Assembly (NCBI GenBank): GCA_009741485.1
Contig: CM019230.1
Coordinates: 6,798,106 to 6,862,105, forward strand
Direction: 5' to 3'
DNA length: 64,000 bases
From: Malurus cyaneus samueli
Taxonomy: Eukaryota; Chordata; Aves; Passeriformes; Maluridae
Every line of letters starts with the position of its first letter. The first letter of the stretch is position 1. The notes beneath the pieces are model-generated. The model searched no databases. It was not told where the DNA came from and saw nothing but the letters and a program-made list of their open reading frames with translations. The translations under genes were made by a program, and so were the position numbers. Shown in pieces: positions 37,801 to 50,559 of the stretch.

Positions 37801-40800
37801 CTAATGACTGAAGTGAGGTATTTTATCAGACATGAGCTTTCTGTGTGCTGTGGTACAGACTATATTCCATATGCCAAGGCTGAGGACAGGTGTTCTCAGA
37901 TCAAATCCTTTTACAGCCCTCTCAGGTCTCTTTTTACTCATCTCTTTTGTTAAGGCCTTTTCTCTCCCTGCATACAGGGCCTCTCTCCTCCCTTTACAGC
38001 ACCCAGAGAACAGACCTGATGGCTTGGCAGACAGACAGAAACTGTCTGTAATCCCTGAATCCATGGCAGAGAAGAGGTGCTTACCTCCAAAACCTTACCC
38101 CTGCTCCTGTCTTAAAAGCACATTTTAGAGACAGAAATACCTCAGCAGTGAAAGCACCTGATGTCATGTTCAATACCCAGAGCAATGATCCCTCTCCAGG
38201 GACTCACCTGGTCTCTTGATTGGCTTTTTGGTGGGGGTGTCCTTCCTTTTGTTCTGAATGGCAGGGGAATATGGCACCCCAGAGGAAGAGCTGTTCTTAC
38301 GGAAATGGTCCTTCAGCCCCTTGATGGAGCGGTCCAGCTGCACAGAGCGGATTTGGAAGTAAACAGTCATGAAATCTGTGGAGACAAGGTAAAAATAAGA
38401 TTCTAAGCAAACAGGAAATGCTATATGGTAAAGCAAATACTTTGTATCCCTAAGGGGATTTACTAGAATTGGTGTTGGACCCCAAGTCAGCATTTTTCCT
38501 CCCAGAGCCACCCCTGTATTCTTCAAAAACTTTTTCTCCCTCCCCCCGTAGCATTCATTCCAGCCCTCCCAACACACATAACGTTAATTCCACCACTACC
38601 AAGTGGTGGAACTGATAGGAGATGTTTGTGCAAGACATTGTCAATTCAAGTGCTCAGTTTCCAGCATGAGACTTTACACACTTTTCAGGATTCAGGGCAC
38701 TCAGGAATTTAATGAGATGCTCGTCATTTGAAAGGAAAATACAAACTGACTGATAAAATATGCTCTATATGCTTGAGTTGCCTTTGATCATGGAAAAATT
38801 TTTAAGAAGCTTTTAAGATTGTTCATCCTACTTGGTAGGCACAGTAATCCCCCCTCAGGAGTAAATCATTGAGTGGGGGGTGATTCTTGGAGCTGCATGA
38901 ATGTGAACATTCACATTTCCTGGACAAGTCTACAAAGTCATTCAATACCAAAAGAAAAGTTTAAATAAAGGACTATAAAGCTCTAGGCAGTTCTTGATGC
39001 TGCAGAACAGGAGAGACATATACAGAGTGAAAAAAGTCTGTGCTGCTTTCCCCCTGCCCTTGGTCATGTTTCATACACAGAATTCTGTTCGTAAATATTT
39101 CCCAAATGGGATTAAGTGCCCAGTGTCTTACACATTTATAAAATCTGAGCACTGGATACCTGCAGCTCCATCTGAAGGCATTATGGAAGCAAGTGCAGAG
39201 GATTTTTGCTACAGGACAGATTTTGCATTAAGATAATTTGTGCTTTATTTACACAGCTCATTCTGTTCAACTGACAAACCATCGCTTCAGTCTCACTACA
39301 AAAAAAAAAGCAGCATCTTCAGGTGCTGGAAAGATGGAACTACTCAGCTAAAGGTGCCACTAAGGCATCATTAAGGTGCCCAGAAGGGAGCATAGGCAGC
39401 ACCACCCACCCTGATTCCTGCCGTTCTCCACCAGCCAGCCTGAGATGCGGATGATGTCGTGCAGGACACTCTCTGGGAGGTGCTCCAGGGACATCTCCTC
39501 CTGTGTCTCCATCTCCTCATCCCCACTGATCAGGTCCAGGATCAGGATGGGTGGCACTGGTTTGGTGTGTCGCGTCATCAAGCTGCGGAATTCTGACTCC
39601 AGGGATTCCTTGCCCCGCTCAAAGAGGGATTTCTGGCACAAAATAGCAGGACAGGACTTCTGTAATCAGTCACTCATGACTGAGTAATTTTGCATAAGAA
39701 CATCCTTCCCAACCACTGTTGAGTTCTGTATGCTTCAAACTCCAACCAGGCCTGTGTTTGAGAGACTTTCAAAGTGAATTAAATTAAAAAATTACTTGGG
39801 AGTTGTTCAGTCTTCAAGTGGGATTTAAACAGATCACCCATTCTGCTCAAGCAGCTGAAGGACTGACAAGAGCTGCTCAGGAGAAGGTTCAATCATCTCT
39901 TCCACAGGTGCAAGAGCTGCTATCAGAGTCCTCCTGGCACAGCAGGGAGAGCAAAATGCCAGGAGCAGAAATGCTGCCAGTACAGACTTCAACAGAAGCC
40001 AATGCAGTCATTCCTTCAGCTGTGCCCAAACACCCCCTTCCCCAGGCAGCAAACCACAGCCTCTCCCAGCAGGGGACAAGCAGCAGGGCTGGGTCTGTCC
40101 CTCTCTCATCCATGCCTGATTCCAGATCCATAACCTACCACACGGTTCAGCTCCGGGCTGTCTGGGTTGTTGTCCTGGAAGTATTCCACTGCCTTCTGGA
40201 TTTTGTCCATGCAGTTCAAGTATTCCTCCAATCTCCCAGTGGGGCTGAATATAAAACCAGAAATAAAAAGTAGTGTCCCAAGAAGCAAAAAAAGAAAACA
40301 ACAAGAAAGGACCAGACCAAACTCAGGATAAAAATAACTAGGAAAATTTCAATCCCTATTTCTTCAGCTAAGAGGACATGATGGAATTCCCTTTTGCCTC
40401 CACTCAATGTCACAGCAAGGTACCCAATCCACACAAGTAAAGTAAGTGCAGAAGTACTGATGACGGAGCAGAATACACAACTCTCAGCCTTGCCTTCCTC
40501 TCCCAAGCAGGCCCTGATGGAAAGCAGAGGGAACTGCACATCCCACCCAGAGAAAAGCCATCCAACCCTGTCCCCAAGAAGCAGGCTCCAGAACAGCTCT
40601 GGCTCATCCTGGAAGCAGTGACAACCTCAATGAGCAGGGAGAGCCTTTGCGATAAGAACAGAGGAAAACAAAGAAGCCCCCAGGGCTCATGAGATTTCTA
40701 TGGCAGCACCTCTGCAAAATCTGGAAGAGACACCAGAGCAGAGTCTGAGCTGTCTTTGCCCTCTGGGAATGGCTGAAGATCAGGTCAGTGTGGACTGTGG

Positions 40801-43056
40801 GTGAAGAAAGAGCGTGGAAAGGGCACCAAGCACACAACGGGTGTGTGGAGTCAGCTCCACTACCTCTGTCTCAAAAATCCAATAGGATGAAGCTCCCAGC
40901 AAGATCTCTCTGCCCAACTCACCCTTCCTTTATGATCTTCTCTGTGTCCTTGGCTACATGGTAGTAACTGATGACATGATCCAAGCAGGACAGGGTCTTC
41001 TCCACATTCTCCTGCAGGCGCTGCAGGTTCTCTGTCTGTTTATGGACAGGGATGATGGAGTTCTCCAGCTTCATCAAACGGCTCTCAAAGGAGGAGAGGA
41101 TCGAAACCTACACACCAGGAGGGAAACCAATGGCTGAGGACTTCCTTCCAATGGATCCCATGCAGGGAGATGGGAGATAGGAGTTAGAGCAAGGAAATCA
41201 GGGATCTTCAGGACCCAGCTTCTCTTTTTGGGCTCTGCTACTAATTTGCCATGGCTCCTTAGCAGCTGTTTCCATCCCTCTATGTTCTGATTTTTAATAA
41301 CAATCACAAAACGGATCACCTGCCAAACAGGGGTGTGCCAATCCTGCATGTTATTTTTGTAAAGAGTGAAGATAATGTTCTAAGACAGTAAAAAATTGTT
41401 TGTCAGCAGAAAATGAATCCACAGGAACTGCCTGGAGGTGCCCCATGTAAAAAGAGCAACAAAAGCACAAACCAGGAGTCACTTTGCTGCACACCTCTGA
41501 GCTAAACAGGAGCTGCACAAGGACCAGTTCTTTTCCACCACAGACATTTGGTTTTTAAAGAGGACTGTGATACTGCGCCTGAAAGGTGGAAAACCATAGC
41601 AAGCTCATAAAAGGGTGCCTCAGTGCCACTTTTCTAGGCCAAAAGATAATTCCTATGAGATTGACTCCTATGTTATGTTTTCCACACTTCTCTGGCAGTG
41701 CTTCTATGACTTTTTTAAAGCATTGAGCCCAAAACTGGACATAAGCTGAGGGCTTACGAGCAATTACAGCACAATAATTACTTTTTACATTGGCACAGAA
41801 CACTCGCAAATTAAAACTCCAAACAAAACCTGAATTTATGAAGCAACAACATCATGCTGTTGCACAAACTAATCTGAGGTCTATTAATACCTTTTCCCCA
41901 AGAGAGAGGACTGACTGTAGCAGAGATGGGGCCAATACCTCATCTGAGCCCTCGGCAGAGCAGGAGAAAAGCTCAGGACTGAAGCATTTCTCAGGTTTCC
42001 CCTTAGCTCAGTCACTGCAGCACAAAGTGATTCATTTCTCCACATCCCTCAGATGGGCATAACAACAGCCTTGAAAACTAATAAACCTAAAAATCTAAGA
42101 AAAACCCCAGGCCCAACATGAGGACCTCCCTACCATGTTCTTGGTGAGCTGGTCACTTTTCTCGAGGCTCTCTTTGATAAAGGACAGAGTTTCTTCTTCC
42201 TGTCAGTAGGATGAAAAAATACTCTTGAATTCTGGGCACTAAGATTAAAGTCACTAAACATGACACACATGTTTTTAAAAATCTTGTAAACACCGCTGCA
42301 AACCATGTTTGGTCTGATGCTGAGGCCACCTTTTAACAATAGCACTTCTTAACAGAAATCAGGGTAAATGACCCACGATGGGCACACATCATGTAATGAG
42401 TGAGGGATTTATGGATTACTCGTTTCCCTTCAATGCAACGAGCCTCACTCAGCACAACATAAAATTAACACCTTTCCCACTGAGGCACAACGACTCAGAA
42501 CATTTCCCTGCCACAGCATATGTGCTGCACTGGCACTTTCCAAATCTCCTGGGAACTCAAGAGGTCAATGCAAAGCAGCCACCAAGGGCTGGTTTTAAGG
42601 CATTAAAGCCCACAAATAGAGAGGAAGAGCAGCCCACAAGGGCGGCCTTTAAGTCTCCAAAGCCCATAGGTAGAGGGGGACAGCAGCCTGCCAGGACTGC
42701 TCTCGAACCTGACAGGAGACCCCAGTGATGCTCCCAGGAACGAACAGGGGGTGCCCAGGCCCAAAGTGGGGGGCAGAAATACCCCCTGACCCTGAAAAGC
42801 AGGCCTTGAAGGGATCCTGGGGGGCTACCAGGCCCGGAGGGGGATAACGAGGACCTTGAGGGATCCCGGAACGCCCCCAGGCCCGGTGGGAACCTCCAGA
42901 CCCAATGTCGTCTCCCCGGCAACGCCAAGGGGCTGCGGGCCCAGGCCGAGCCCTCTGCCCAGCAGCGCCCACAACGCGTCCCAAGGCCAGACCCACCTGC
43001 TTGAGCTTGCCCTCGATCTCCCTCCTGCGGGCCGACACCTCCTCGCTCGGGATCAT
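22838..43056 (-). CDS. EXOC7: Exocyst complex component 7 / Exo70 (complete; 20 exons plus micro-exon)
   Basis: EXOC7 (Exo70) tethers secretory vesicles to the plasma membrane as part of the exocyst, binding PI(4,5)P2 through its basic C-terminus. Exons in transcript order: 43056-42997, 42199-42134, 41107-40923, 40244-40139, 39632-39410, 38375-38208, 32703-32611, 31676-31608, 30419-30274, 30053-29901, 29237-29139, 28561-28499, 28187-28121, [26682-26644 optional], 25734-25669, 25063-24943, 24542-24447, 24165-24102, 23603-23562, 23400-23267, 22940-22838. Phases join perfectly: 2124 nt, 707 residues (720 with the micro-exon). It starts [20 protein letters not shown]. The N-terminal half is predicted coiled coil and the Exo70 fold covers about residues 330-690. 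The basic segment [20 protein letters not shown] lies near residues 635-655, and the protein ends EKLFDTSA. The extra 31-residue segment of the longest human isoform was not found between 31676 and 32611. Confidence 0.98.
25735..28120. other. EXOC7 introns around the micro-exon
   Basis: Unique sequence containing the 39-nt micro-exon at 26644-26682. A further pair of splice-like signals frames 26397-26436 on the minus strand but would break the EXOC7 frame. Nothing else recognisable was seen on either strand. Confidence 0.7.
26644..26682 (-). CDS. EXOC7: EXOC7 alternative 39-nt micro-exon
   Basis: It is flanked by an AG acceptor (CTCTGTAG) and a GTAAGC donor. In phase with the preceding exon (28187-28121, which leaves a single G) it encodes [13 protein letters not shown] and restores the frame into exon 25734-25669. 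Skipping it joins ...LASQ directly to ETSSS. The same 13-residue insertion is present in a known mammalian EXOC7 isoform, so the cassette is conserved. Confidence 0.93.
32704..38207. other. EXOC7 5.5-kb intron, no gene seen
   Basis: This is the longest intron of the gene. It is A/T-rich unique sequence with a short (AC)n tract at 37161-37179. Open frames of 60-160 codons on both strands carry no recognisable domain. Confidence 0.75.
37161..37179. repeat. (AC)n microsatellite
   Basis: A perfect AC dinucleotide run of about nine units within the large EXOC7 intron. Confidence 0.95.
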
Positions 43057-43290
43057 CGCGCCGGAGCCGCTCCGCCGCTCGGTGCCACCGCGCCCGGCCC
43101 GTCACTGCCGCGCCGCCATGATGGGCGCGGCGGGGCGCACCGCGCATGCGCACAGAGCGCCGCTGCCATCTTGAGAGTGGCGCCACTCCAGGAGGGCCCG
43201 AGGCGCGGCGGAGGTGACGGCGCATGCGCGCTGCACTGCCAGCCGCCATGTTGGGAGTGGGGGAGGGCTGCGCCGCCATCTTGGGAGTGG
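42900..43290 (-). promoter_or_regulatory. EXOC7: EXOC7 CpG-island promoter with NRF1 and YY1 motifs
   Basis: A dense CpG stretch spans the first EXOC7 exon. Two perfect NRF1 palindromes, GCGCATGCGC, lie at 43142-43151 and 43220-43229. YY1-type cores occur at 43165-43173 (GCCATCTTG), 43245-43253 (GCCATGTTG) and 43275-43283 (GCCATCTTG), with a weaker GCCATGATG at 43115-43123. No TATA box is seen. This combination is typical of broadly expressed housekeeping promoters. The start site is probably within 43060-43180. Confidence 0.85.
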
Positions 43291-43317
43291 CGGGATGGAT
43301 CACAGAGCCAGGGCATC

Positions 43318-43560
43318 AATTATTTTGTACTCTGAGACCATCGGGGTCAACCTGTGACCCAACACCACCCTGTCAAGCAGACCATGACACCGAGTGTCAC
43401 GTCCAGTCTTAAACATTTGCAGGGACTGCTCCTCCACCACCTCCCTCAGCAGCCCATTCCAGTCTAATCACATTTCTTGTGAAGAAATTCCTCTTCATCT
43501 CTGACCTAAACCTCCCCTGGCGCAGCTTGAAATTATGTCCTCTCGTCCTGAGCGTGGCAC
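43318..43560 (-). mobile_element. CR1 LINE internal fragment
   Basis: The plus strand reads as the reverse complement of CR1: GTCACGTCCAGTCTTAAAC, CTCCACCACCTCCCTCAGCA, CCCATTCCAGTC and then CTAAACCTCCCCTGGCGCAG, TTGAAATTATGTCCTCTCGT. The CR1 tail octamers are absent. Its right end stops exactly where the LTR-like element begins. It lies immediately upstream of the EXOC7 promoter. Confidence 0.9.
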
Positions 43561-44182
43561 TGTTGCGTAAAATTTTCTTAAGAAAATATGTTCTTTATCT
43601 TTGTATATTTTCAAGCCTAATCAACAATAAGGGAGATTTAATCTGTGAAAGAGGTAACAGCCAATAAGTCCTAAGTGCTGTCCAGGTGTTAGAAAAACAA
43701 ATTGCTTATAGGTAGAATTGTCTTGTTAACGGTAAAGGTTTGACATTTCTCAATAATCTCAGGGGTAGGTTAACAAAGTTTGGGAAGAAGGACATGCTAC
43801 TGATACCAGGCACAAAGAATGCAGAATTTACTCAGCTATGAGGGCATTTGACAGAATCAAGAAACCCACCGACCTAAAACAAGAGAAAGACAGAGCGCAT
43901 GGACTAATTAGCATGGGAAGCAAGAAAACCATCCTCCAATAGAAGACAGTATAATAATTAATAAAAGAACTGTGTAACTTGTAGCAAATTAACACAAATG
44001 CCTTTGTCTGCTAAAATGTATAAATAGTAAAAGATTTTGATAGTAGCCATGGCTTGATTTGTGGAATCCCAGCGAGCACCCAGGCTTGTGCAGCTCTGAA
44101 ATAAATAATCAATGTCTCTCACAAGTGTGTCACTATTGGCTCATTGCACTGGGAGCAACTAATCCGATTTTTGTGTGCAACA
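43561..44182 (+). mobile_element. Probable solo LTR of an endogenous retrovirus
   Basis: A 622-bp A/T-rich block starts TGTTGC and ends GCAACA, a perfect 6-bp terminal inverted repeat of the TG...CA type used by retroviral LTRs. Near its right end it has a TATA-like GTATAAATAG (about 44018) and then an AATAAA (about 44100), the order expected of U3-R-U5 on the plus strand. No coding sequence adjoins it on either side, so it appears to be a solo LTR. I could not find a matching target-site duplication (GGCAC on the left, GATGT on the right), which weakens the call. Confidence 0.6.
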
Positions 44183-47100
44183 GATGTGGAGGGAGATTCC
44201 ACGGCTTTGGGCCCACGGAAGTGGAATTATAGAAATTTGAGTATGAATTATCAGCCCACCCCTGTGCTGTTTTAGGGAGAAAGGTTATCCCACAGGGGAG
44301 AAAATTTATCCCACAGAGGAGCTGCCCCTGCAGCACAGTGGGGATGGCTGGGGTGTCACACTCTGGGGGTTTTGAATCCCCCTAAACCACACCAAGCCTG
44401 GAGCAGGGAGCTGTTTCTCCAGCACCTGCAGGTTCTCCAGCCCAGCTCCTGCTGTCCTGCTCCGCTCCAAGGGTCCCCCCCATGCGCAGGGACTGGTGGG
44501 TGCCCGTCTATCTTCCCCTTGTCAAACCACCCCAAGCTCCAGAGGGAAGCTCTTTTTTAATTCAACAATGGATTTCACAACCCACCCTGTCCTGCTGCCC
44601 ACAGCTGTGCCCAAGCTCTGGCTCTGCTCTCCCTGCGTGACAACCCCTGGCCACGACCGTGCTTTGTGGGGGCACCTGATAAAGGGAATCTTGAAGGTGT
44701 AAGAGAGAGGATCCCAGTCTAGACTCAGTGCCCAGCACCTTTTATGCTTCCCCACACTGGGATGGTGTAGTTGGGAAAGATTTTTCTCCCTGAACAGCAG
44801 ATCCATCTCTTTCTTCACAGCATTCCATGCTTTTTTCTGCCAACTCTCACCCCCTCATTCAAAAGGCAGCCAGAGCCAAAAGGAACCTCCCTTTCCGAGC
44901 CTGGGCAACAGCTGTGTGTGCTCCCCAAAAAAACGCTGTTTATTTCCTAAAAACCCACCAAAAAGGCTCCCTCACGCTTTATGGAGCGACAGTCCCTCCG
45001 AGCAAAGTGGGATAGATACACCCACCCCCCATCGCAGCTGTGTGGGGTGATAAGGAGTGAATAAATGCGCAGAAATAAATGTACAGCATTGTGTGAAAAC
45101 TGCCGGACCCTGTGCAAACGGGACAAAGCAGCAGGAATAAAAGAACGCTGGTTGAAACGTAAAGAGTCCGAGGGGTTATTTTGGATAAAATGAGAAAGAA
45201 AGGGTAGAAATGCTGCGGTTTCAGAGGGTGTTAAAATAAAGCAAATAAAATAAGGCAAATAAGGCAAATAAAATAAGGCAGACAGGCGGGTGTGCGGGCT
45301 GTCCATCCCCCCAGCTCGGCGCTGGCTGTTTCCCCAGCAGCGGCTGCAGTTTGGCGACAATCGCGGTCCGTTCCCGCCGCTCTTCCCGCTCCGGGAGCGC
45401 TCCCCGCGCCACGGACACCGCGCTGCCATCAGAGCCTGGCGTGGTGACACAGCAGGGACCGGGCAGGAATGCTGAGTCACCTTCTGCTTCCCCCTCCGAG
45501 AGGGACGCAAGGAGGAAAAATCATTTTTTTTCCCCCTCTGGAGAAGGGATTTACACTGTCAGCGCGGGAGCAAAAAATGCAGCCAATGCACTGAACTAAG
45601 GATTTCATCCTCAGTGCAGCTGTTGGTGTGGAAATAAAAGAGCTAACGAGTCCTTTTTAGAGCATTTGCTACACAAAACTGATTCCGGCGCTCCGAACCG
45701 CGAGGCACGGGGTGGGATGGGAGCCCGGCACCTTTGGGGTGTGGAGGCTGCGGGGTTCCAACAACGGCATCGCTCCGTTGTTCAGCAACGGGAGCTTTCA
45801 CCACCGCAGGCATGAGGAAGTGGCACCTGCTGGCGGCGACGTGACAGTGGCTGCTCTCCGAGGACAAGGTGTTCAGGGCGTTGGCCGCCCAAAATGCCAC
45901 AGGAAAGAGAACTGAAGCTGGTTAACAGGGGGGAAACTGAGGAACAGACAGGTTTTGCTTTGCCTGCTCAGGGTTTGGTAGTGAATCACTGGATAGATCC
46001 AGATATTCCCCCAAATGCCCATTTCTACTGATTGCTTTTTATGGTGGCAAAGGTCATTGCACGAAAGTATAATCTTGACAAGATTTGGATAAATTCAATT
46101 AATAGTTGCTCTTAAAGCAGAGACTTTCTGTCCCCTGCATTGTGGCTCAGCACTGCTCACCCCAGGAACATCTCCTGCATTAAAAAATAGTCATTTTATT
46201 GAAAAAAAAACTGAATTATGCCTGTCCTTGCCTCCCACTGGCAGGGTTAATCCTGCTCCTGCAGGAGAGGATAGTGGGGAGGGGGCAGTGGGGATGTGAC
46301 AGGGCAGCAGCATTCCCGAGCCACAGGAGCTGCCCTAGGATGCAGTGAGGGCAAAACAAGATTAATGCAGCCAGGAGCCTCCAAAAGGGTTTTATATTTG
46401 ATGTGGGAGAGAGAGAGATCAGAGTATAGAGGAGTCAGGATTAACATAAAATAACAAATTTCCCATTCTGGGCCGCAGGTCTGTCCCGGGCTGTGTTCCC
46501 CCATGGTGTGACCCACCAGTGCTGCAGGAACACTTGGGAATACCATCACGGCTGTTCCCTCCTTTCCAGACACAGCCTGTTCTGTCTCCTCTCAGGTCAG
46601 ATGGACAGAAAAAGTGATCAATCCTCAGCCAAATTAATCTTCTGCTGGAAAATCAATAGCTCTGAGCTGCCTGGCAAGCCCCCAGTTGTCCCTTTCAGGT
46701 GGGGTTATAAGTGGGGACCCCCTGAAACAGGGAGTGAATGTGCACAGACAGAGCATGGGATACCCCCAGGCACGTGCCCTTGGCTGCTGCGTGTCCATGA
46801 AGTTGCAGGGATGAGACAGGAACCAAATCCACCGCAGGACTTTGCCTCCCTGGTAACGCCCCAAGCCCCTGTGACTTCGCTTTGATCCTGACCCGGCTCC
46901 AGAGCACTGCGATGTGCCACGGGGATGTGCACTGCTCCCGGAAAACCGGGTCCGTGTGGGACAAGGGCTGGAACTCGGGCTCCTGAAGCTTCCCAGTCCT
47001 TTCCCTGTGGCCATGAGAAGGGTCACGCCAGCACTGCTGCTCCAGGGAAAGGATATGGCACGTCAGGAATCGCCCTGAAACGCTGCCGAGCAGGGAAATC

Positions 47101-50100
47101 CCTCCACAACCCTCCCTGCTCCTTGCAGGGGCAATCAGCCCCTTCAAGGCTGGCCCCAAAAATCCCCCTCAAGCCTTCAGCTATCACAGACACAAGCTGT
47201 GCTCTCCCTCCCTCCGGCTTTATTTGTGGAGGGAATTAAGGTCCTGCTGGGAAAACCTCCCCTGTGCTCTGATAACTGCCTGCAGAGCCAGCTCTAAATG
47301 GCTTTTTGTAAAATGAAAGCCCAGGATTAACGAGGTTCCCCTCATCACTGTTTATTTAGTGCTCTGCCAGAGTGAGGGGAACAGGAGAGAGACCCTCTGC
47401 TCCGGGCAAGCCCCTTGGCCCACCGAGGAGCTGGCACATACTGGGGACCAGCAAGGTGCCACCCAGCACATGGCAGAGCCTCCCTGGAGCAGGAGGTTCC
47501 CAGATGGGTTTGGGATGGGTGGGAGCCTCGGCCCAGGGGACAGGGCAATTCCAGGGCACGGTGTTTTGTGAGCTGGGGCCGGACTGGGGGCTGATGCTCA
47601 TTTTCTTCCTACGCCACGTTGCTGGGGAAGGAAGGGAAGGAAGGAAGGGGGGTGTTTGCCATGCGGGTTGGTGCTGGGCACACATCCCCCATGTGACAGG
47701 AACGGGGAGGCTGTGCAGGGCTGCAGCTGGTGACATCCTCTCGGCAGGGATTTATCAGGGATGGCAAGGAGCTGCCCAGGGTCTGCTGAGGGGTGCAGCT
47801 CCAACGAGCCCCGTGCTGAGGGGACCCTCCCCGCTCATCCCTGTCGGCCTGGGACAGGAGCAGGGGGTCCCTCCTGTGCCTGCTGCACTCCCAGCGACTG
47901 CAGCCACCTCAGCCGCCTCTCCTCGCACAGCTCCGACCTTTGGATGTTTGCACATTCCTGCCTGTTAATGTGTCTCGTAACCAAAAGCTGCCAGGATGGA
48001 GCGTTACTCCCCCCAGCACTGGCCAGGCTGCTCCCGCCCGTTGCCCAGCTGAGAATTGGCACCGACCCCATCCCGGGTGGGAGCACAGGCTCCCCAAAGG
48101 AGCAAACCCATAGATGAGCATCCCACCCCCAGACACCAGCGAGCCCAAAATGCTCCCAGAGCTCCTGGGGTGGATGGCATTCACCTCTCCCAGCCAGGCA
48201 TGGGGAAAAGGAGCACCGTTTGAGAGCAGAGCCGTGCTTCCCTCGGCTGCCAGGCTGGCACACTGCCCACCAGCACGCTGCCAGGCCAAATTCTTTGCGA
48301 TTTCTAGGTCAACACCCGCCTCTCGTAATGCCCTGAGCCCTCTTGCTGCCTGTGCCAGCCTCCAGCACAGTGGTCCCCGTGCACAGGATAGGAGCATCCC
48401 AAAGGATCCACACTCAATGCTGCACATCCTGGCTGGCCCCATCCATAACTCCCAAATATTTGGCCCTCATTGCCCCGAGTTGGGCCATTCCCCAAATGCC
48501 TGGCTCTGCCCACAGCAGCACCCATGGCAGAGCTGTGTCCAGGGAGTGCACAGCCTGCAGCCTGCCCTGCTTCTACTTTTTGAGGGGTTTAAGGCCCATC
48601 CCAAGGAGTCAGACACCAAAGGACTGTGTTTGCTTTGGATTTCTAAAGCCATTTTCTCGCTGTCACGATAGCAGTGAACAAAACCCCACCCCAATCTCAG
48701 GACATGGGATGGTCCTAACGCTCCAAACCTGGAAATAAATCACCTGGAAAAACAGCCTTTGTAAAGAAATCCCCGTGGCCCCGGTGCTTGTTTGCAAACC
48801 GGCCAAGTTTCGACCTTGGCGTGACGTGGTTTCCCAAAGGAGGAGGTGATGCTGGCACAGCTCCGGCACTCAGCCCCTCTGCTGGGGGGTTGGATGTGTC
48901 CCCCCATCCCCACGGGGACCCCTTTCCATGGCATGGGCAGGGCTGGAGGAGCAGGAGCCCTGTGTGGCTGCAGCCCCCCGGCTGGGCGTGCACTGAAGGG
49001 ATGGTGGGGCTGAGGATGAGGAGGAGGAAGGGGCAGCCGAGCGTGTCCATGTGACGGCTCTTACGCAGGGGCTGTTGCATTGTGGCCGCAGGGCCAGCCC
49101 TGCCACAGGACAAGCCCCGGCCTGCCGGGACATTGTGCCAGCCGGGAACAGCCACTGGCAACGGCCACTGACCCGTCCCGGGGCTCCCTGGGGCGCAGAG
49201 GGACGTGGGCACCCAGGGGATGTGCTCCCCCGTGCCAGAGGGTGCAGCGCCTCACGCACCACACAAGAATAGGGCTGAAATCAGTGCAGACATGCTCCAA
49301 AAATGCTGCCGAGATGGTGAAGTTCTGACCAGCTTCAGCCGTGCCTCAGTTTCCCCATCAGGGTGCTGAGAGCCATCCGGGCTGTGAGAGTGCCACAGGT
49401 CCCGAGTGCCACAGGTCCCGAGTGCCATAGGTCCCGCTGGGCTCTGCTGGCAGTGCAGGACAGGGGTTTCACCCCTCTCTCTGTTCTCAAAGCCACCTCC
49501 CCCAGTGTCACTGCAGCCCCGCAGAGAAGGGTTTGCACTCAGCCTGATCCCTTCAGCCATGGGGCTCAGCACAGCCTCTCTGAGTTTGCTGTGGCACCTC
49601 CAGCCTGGCAGACATAAAACACTCCAAAAAATCGCCATCACAAGGACACAGAGTTGCTGAGTTGTCCCCAAGCCTTGCTCTGCATAAGGCCCAGGCTGCC
49701 CCAGTGTCATCCCAATCCCATCCCCTCCAGGGACCTGCTGTACCAAACCTCCCTGAGTGTGGTTCCCAAGAGATTTCACATCCATGGGAATTCCTGGATG
49801 CATGTTTGGGAACCTCATTTTTCCCAAACTTTGGAGGGTCGTTCATTGCTATGCAAAGCGAGTCCATTCCCTACCCTCCTCCATCCTGGTCCCCCCTTCT
49901 CCCCCCTCACCACTCCAACCATCCCAGCCTAGGATGTTAAAATGGGCTGGATTTTTTAAGAGAAGAGAAAAAATTTTTAGAAATCTGGGGATGAAGAGAG
50001 AACCCATGAGCTGTGACCTCCTCCAAACTCAAGGCACCAAATCCACACAAGCAAAACAAAAGGCAGCGAGATTAGCATTTCCAAACAGAGCAGAGATGGC

Positions 50101-50550
50101 CCCAATCTTTGAGCTGTTTATTCTAGGGTTGATTTTCAATATTTAGGATGATTAGCAAGTGAAAGCCGGCTGTTGCCAGAATGGCTCCATGCCAGCCCCA
50201 CACTCAATGGAGGGAAAAGAAAGACACGGCAAGAAAGGGAGAGAAAAGAAGGGCTTATGTGTATATTTTTTTCTGCCTCTGTGAACGGGAGATTGGTTTG
50301 AGGTGTCAATGTTTGCCCATCAGGGAGGGATGATGGATGAGGGGACGGCTGGGGAAATAGCAGAAATAAATAATAAAGGAATAATTGCCATTTGCCTAAT
50401 AACCAGCTGGGGAAGCACCTCGCTAGGGCAGTGAGCTGAGTTTGCAGAGAGTTTTTGGAGCTGGGTTCTTCACAGATCCACTTTGGTGGGTGCTGGTGGA
50501 TGCCCCAAAACGCAGCCAGCTCTGAGCTGGAGCGCTCTGGGTTCATTCCT
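44183..50550. other. Intergenic DNA between EXOC7 and FOXJ1, no gene recognised
   Basis: Unique sequence with moderate GC. A GC-richer patch at 45340-45480 contains TGCTGAGTCAC at 45470-45480 (Maf/NF-E2/AP-1-like). A 17-bp inverted repeat, CCGTTG-TTCAG-CAACGG, lies at 45775-45791. (GGAA)n-like purine repeats occur near 47622-47652. A three-copy 16-bp repeat lies at 49390-49437. None of the open frames on either strand resembles a known protein. Confidence 0.65.
49390..49437. repeat. Three tandem copies of a 16-bp unit
   Basis: GTGCCACAGGTCCCGA is repeated at 49390-49405 and 49406-49421 and, with two changes, at 49422-49437. It is intergenic with no recognised function. Confidence 0.93.
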
Positions 50551-50559
50551 TGCTAGGGG

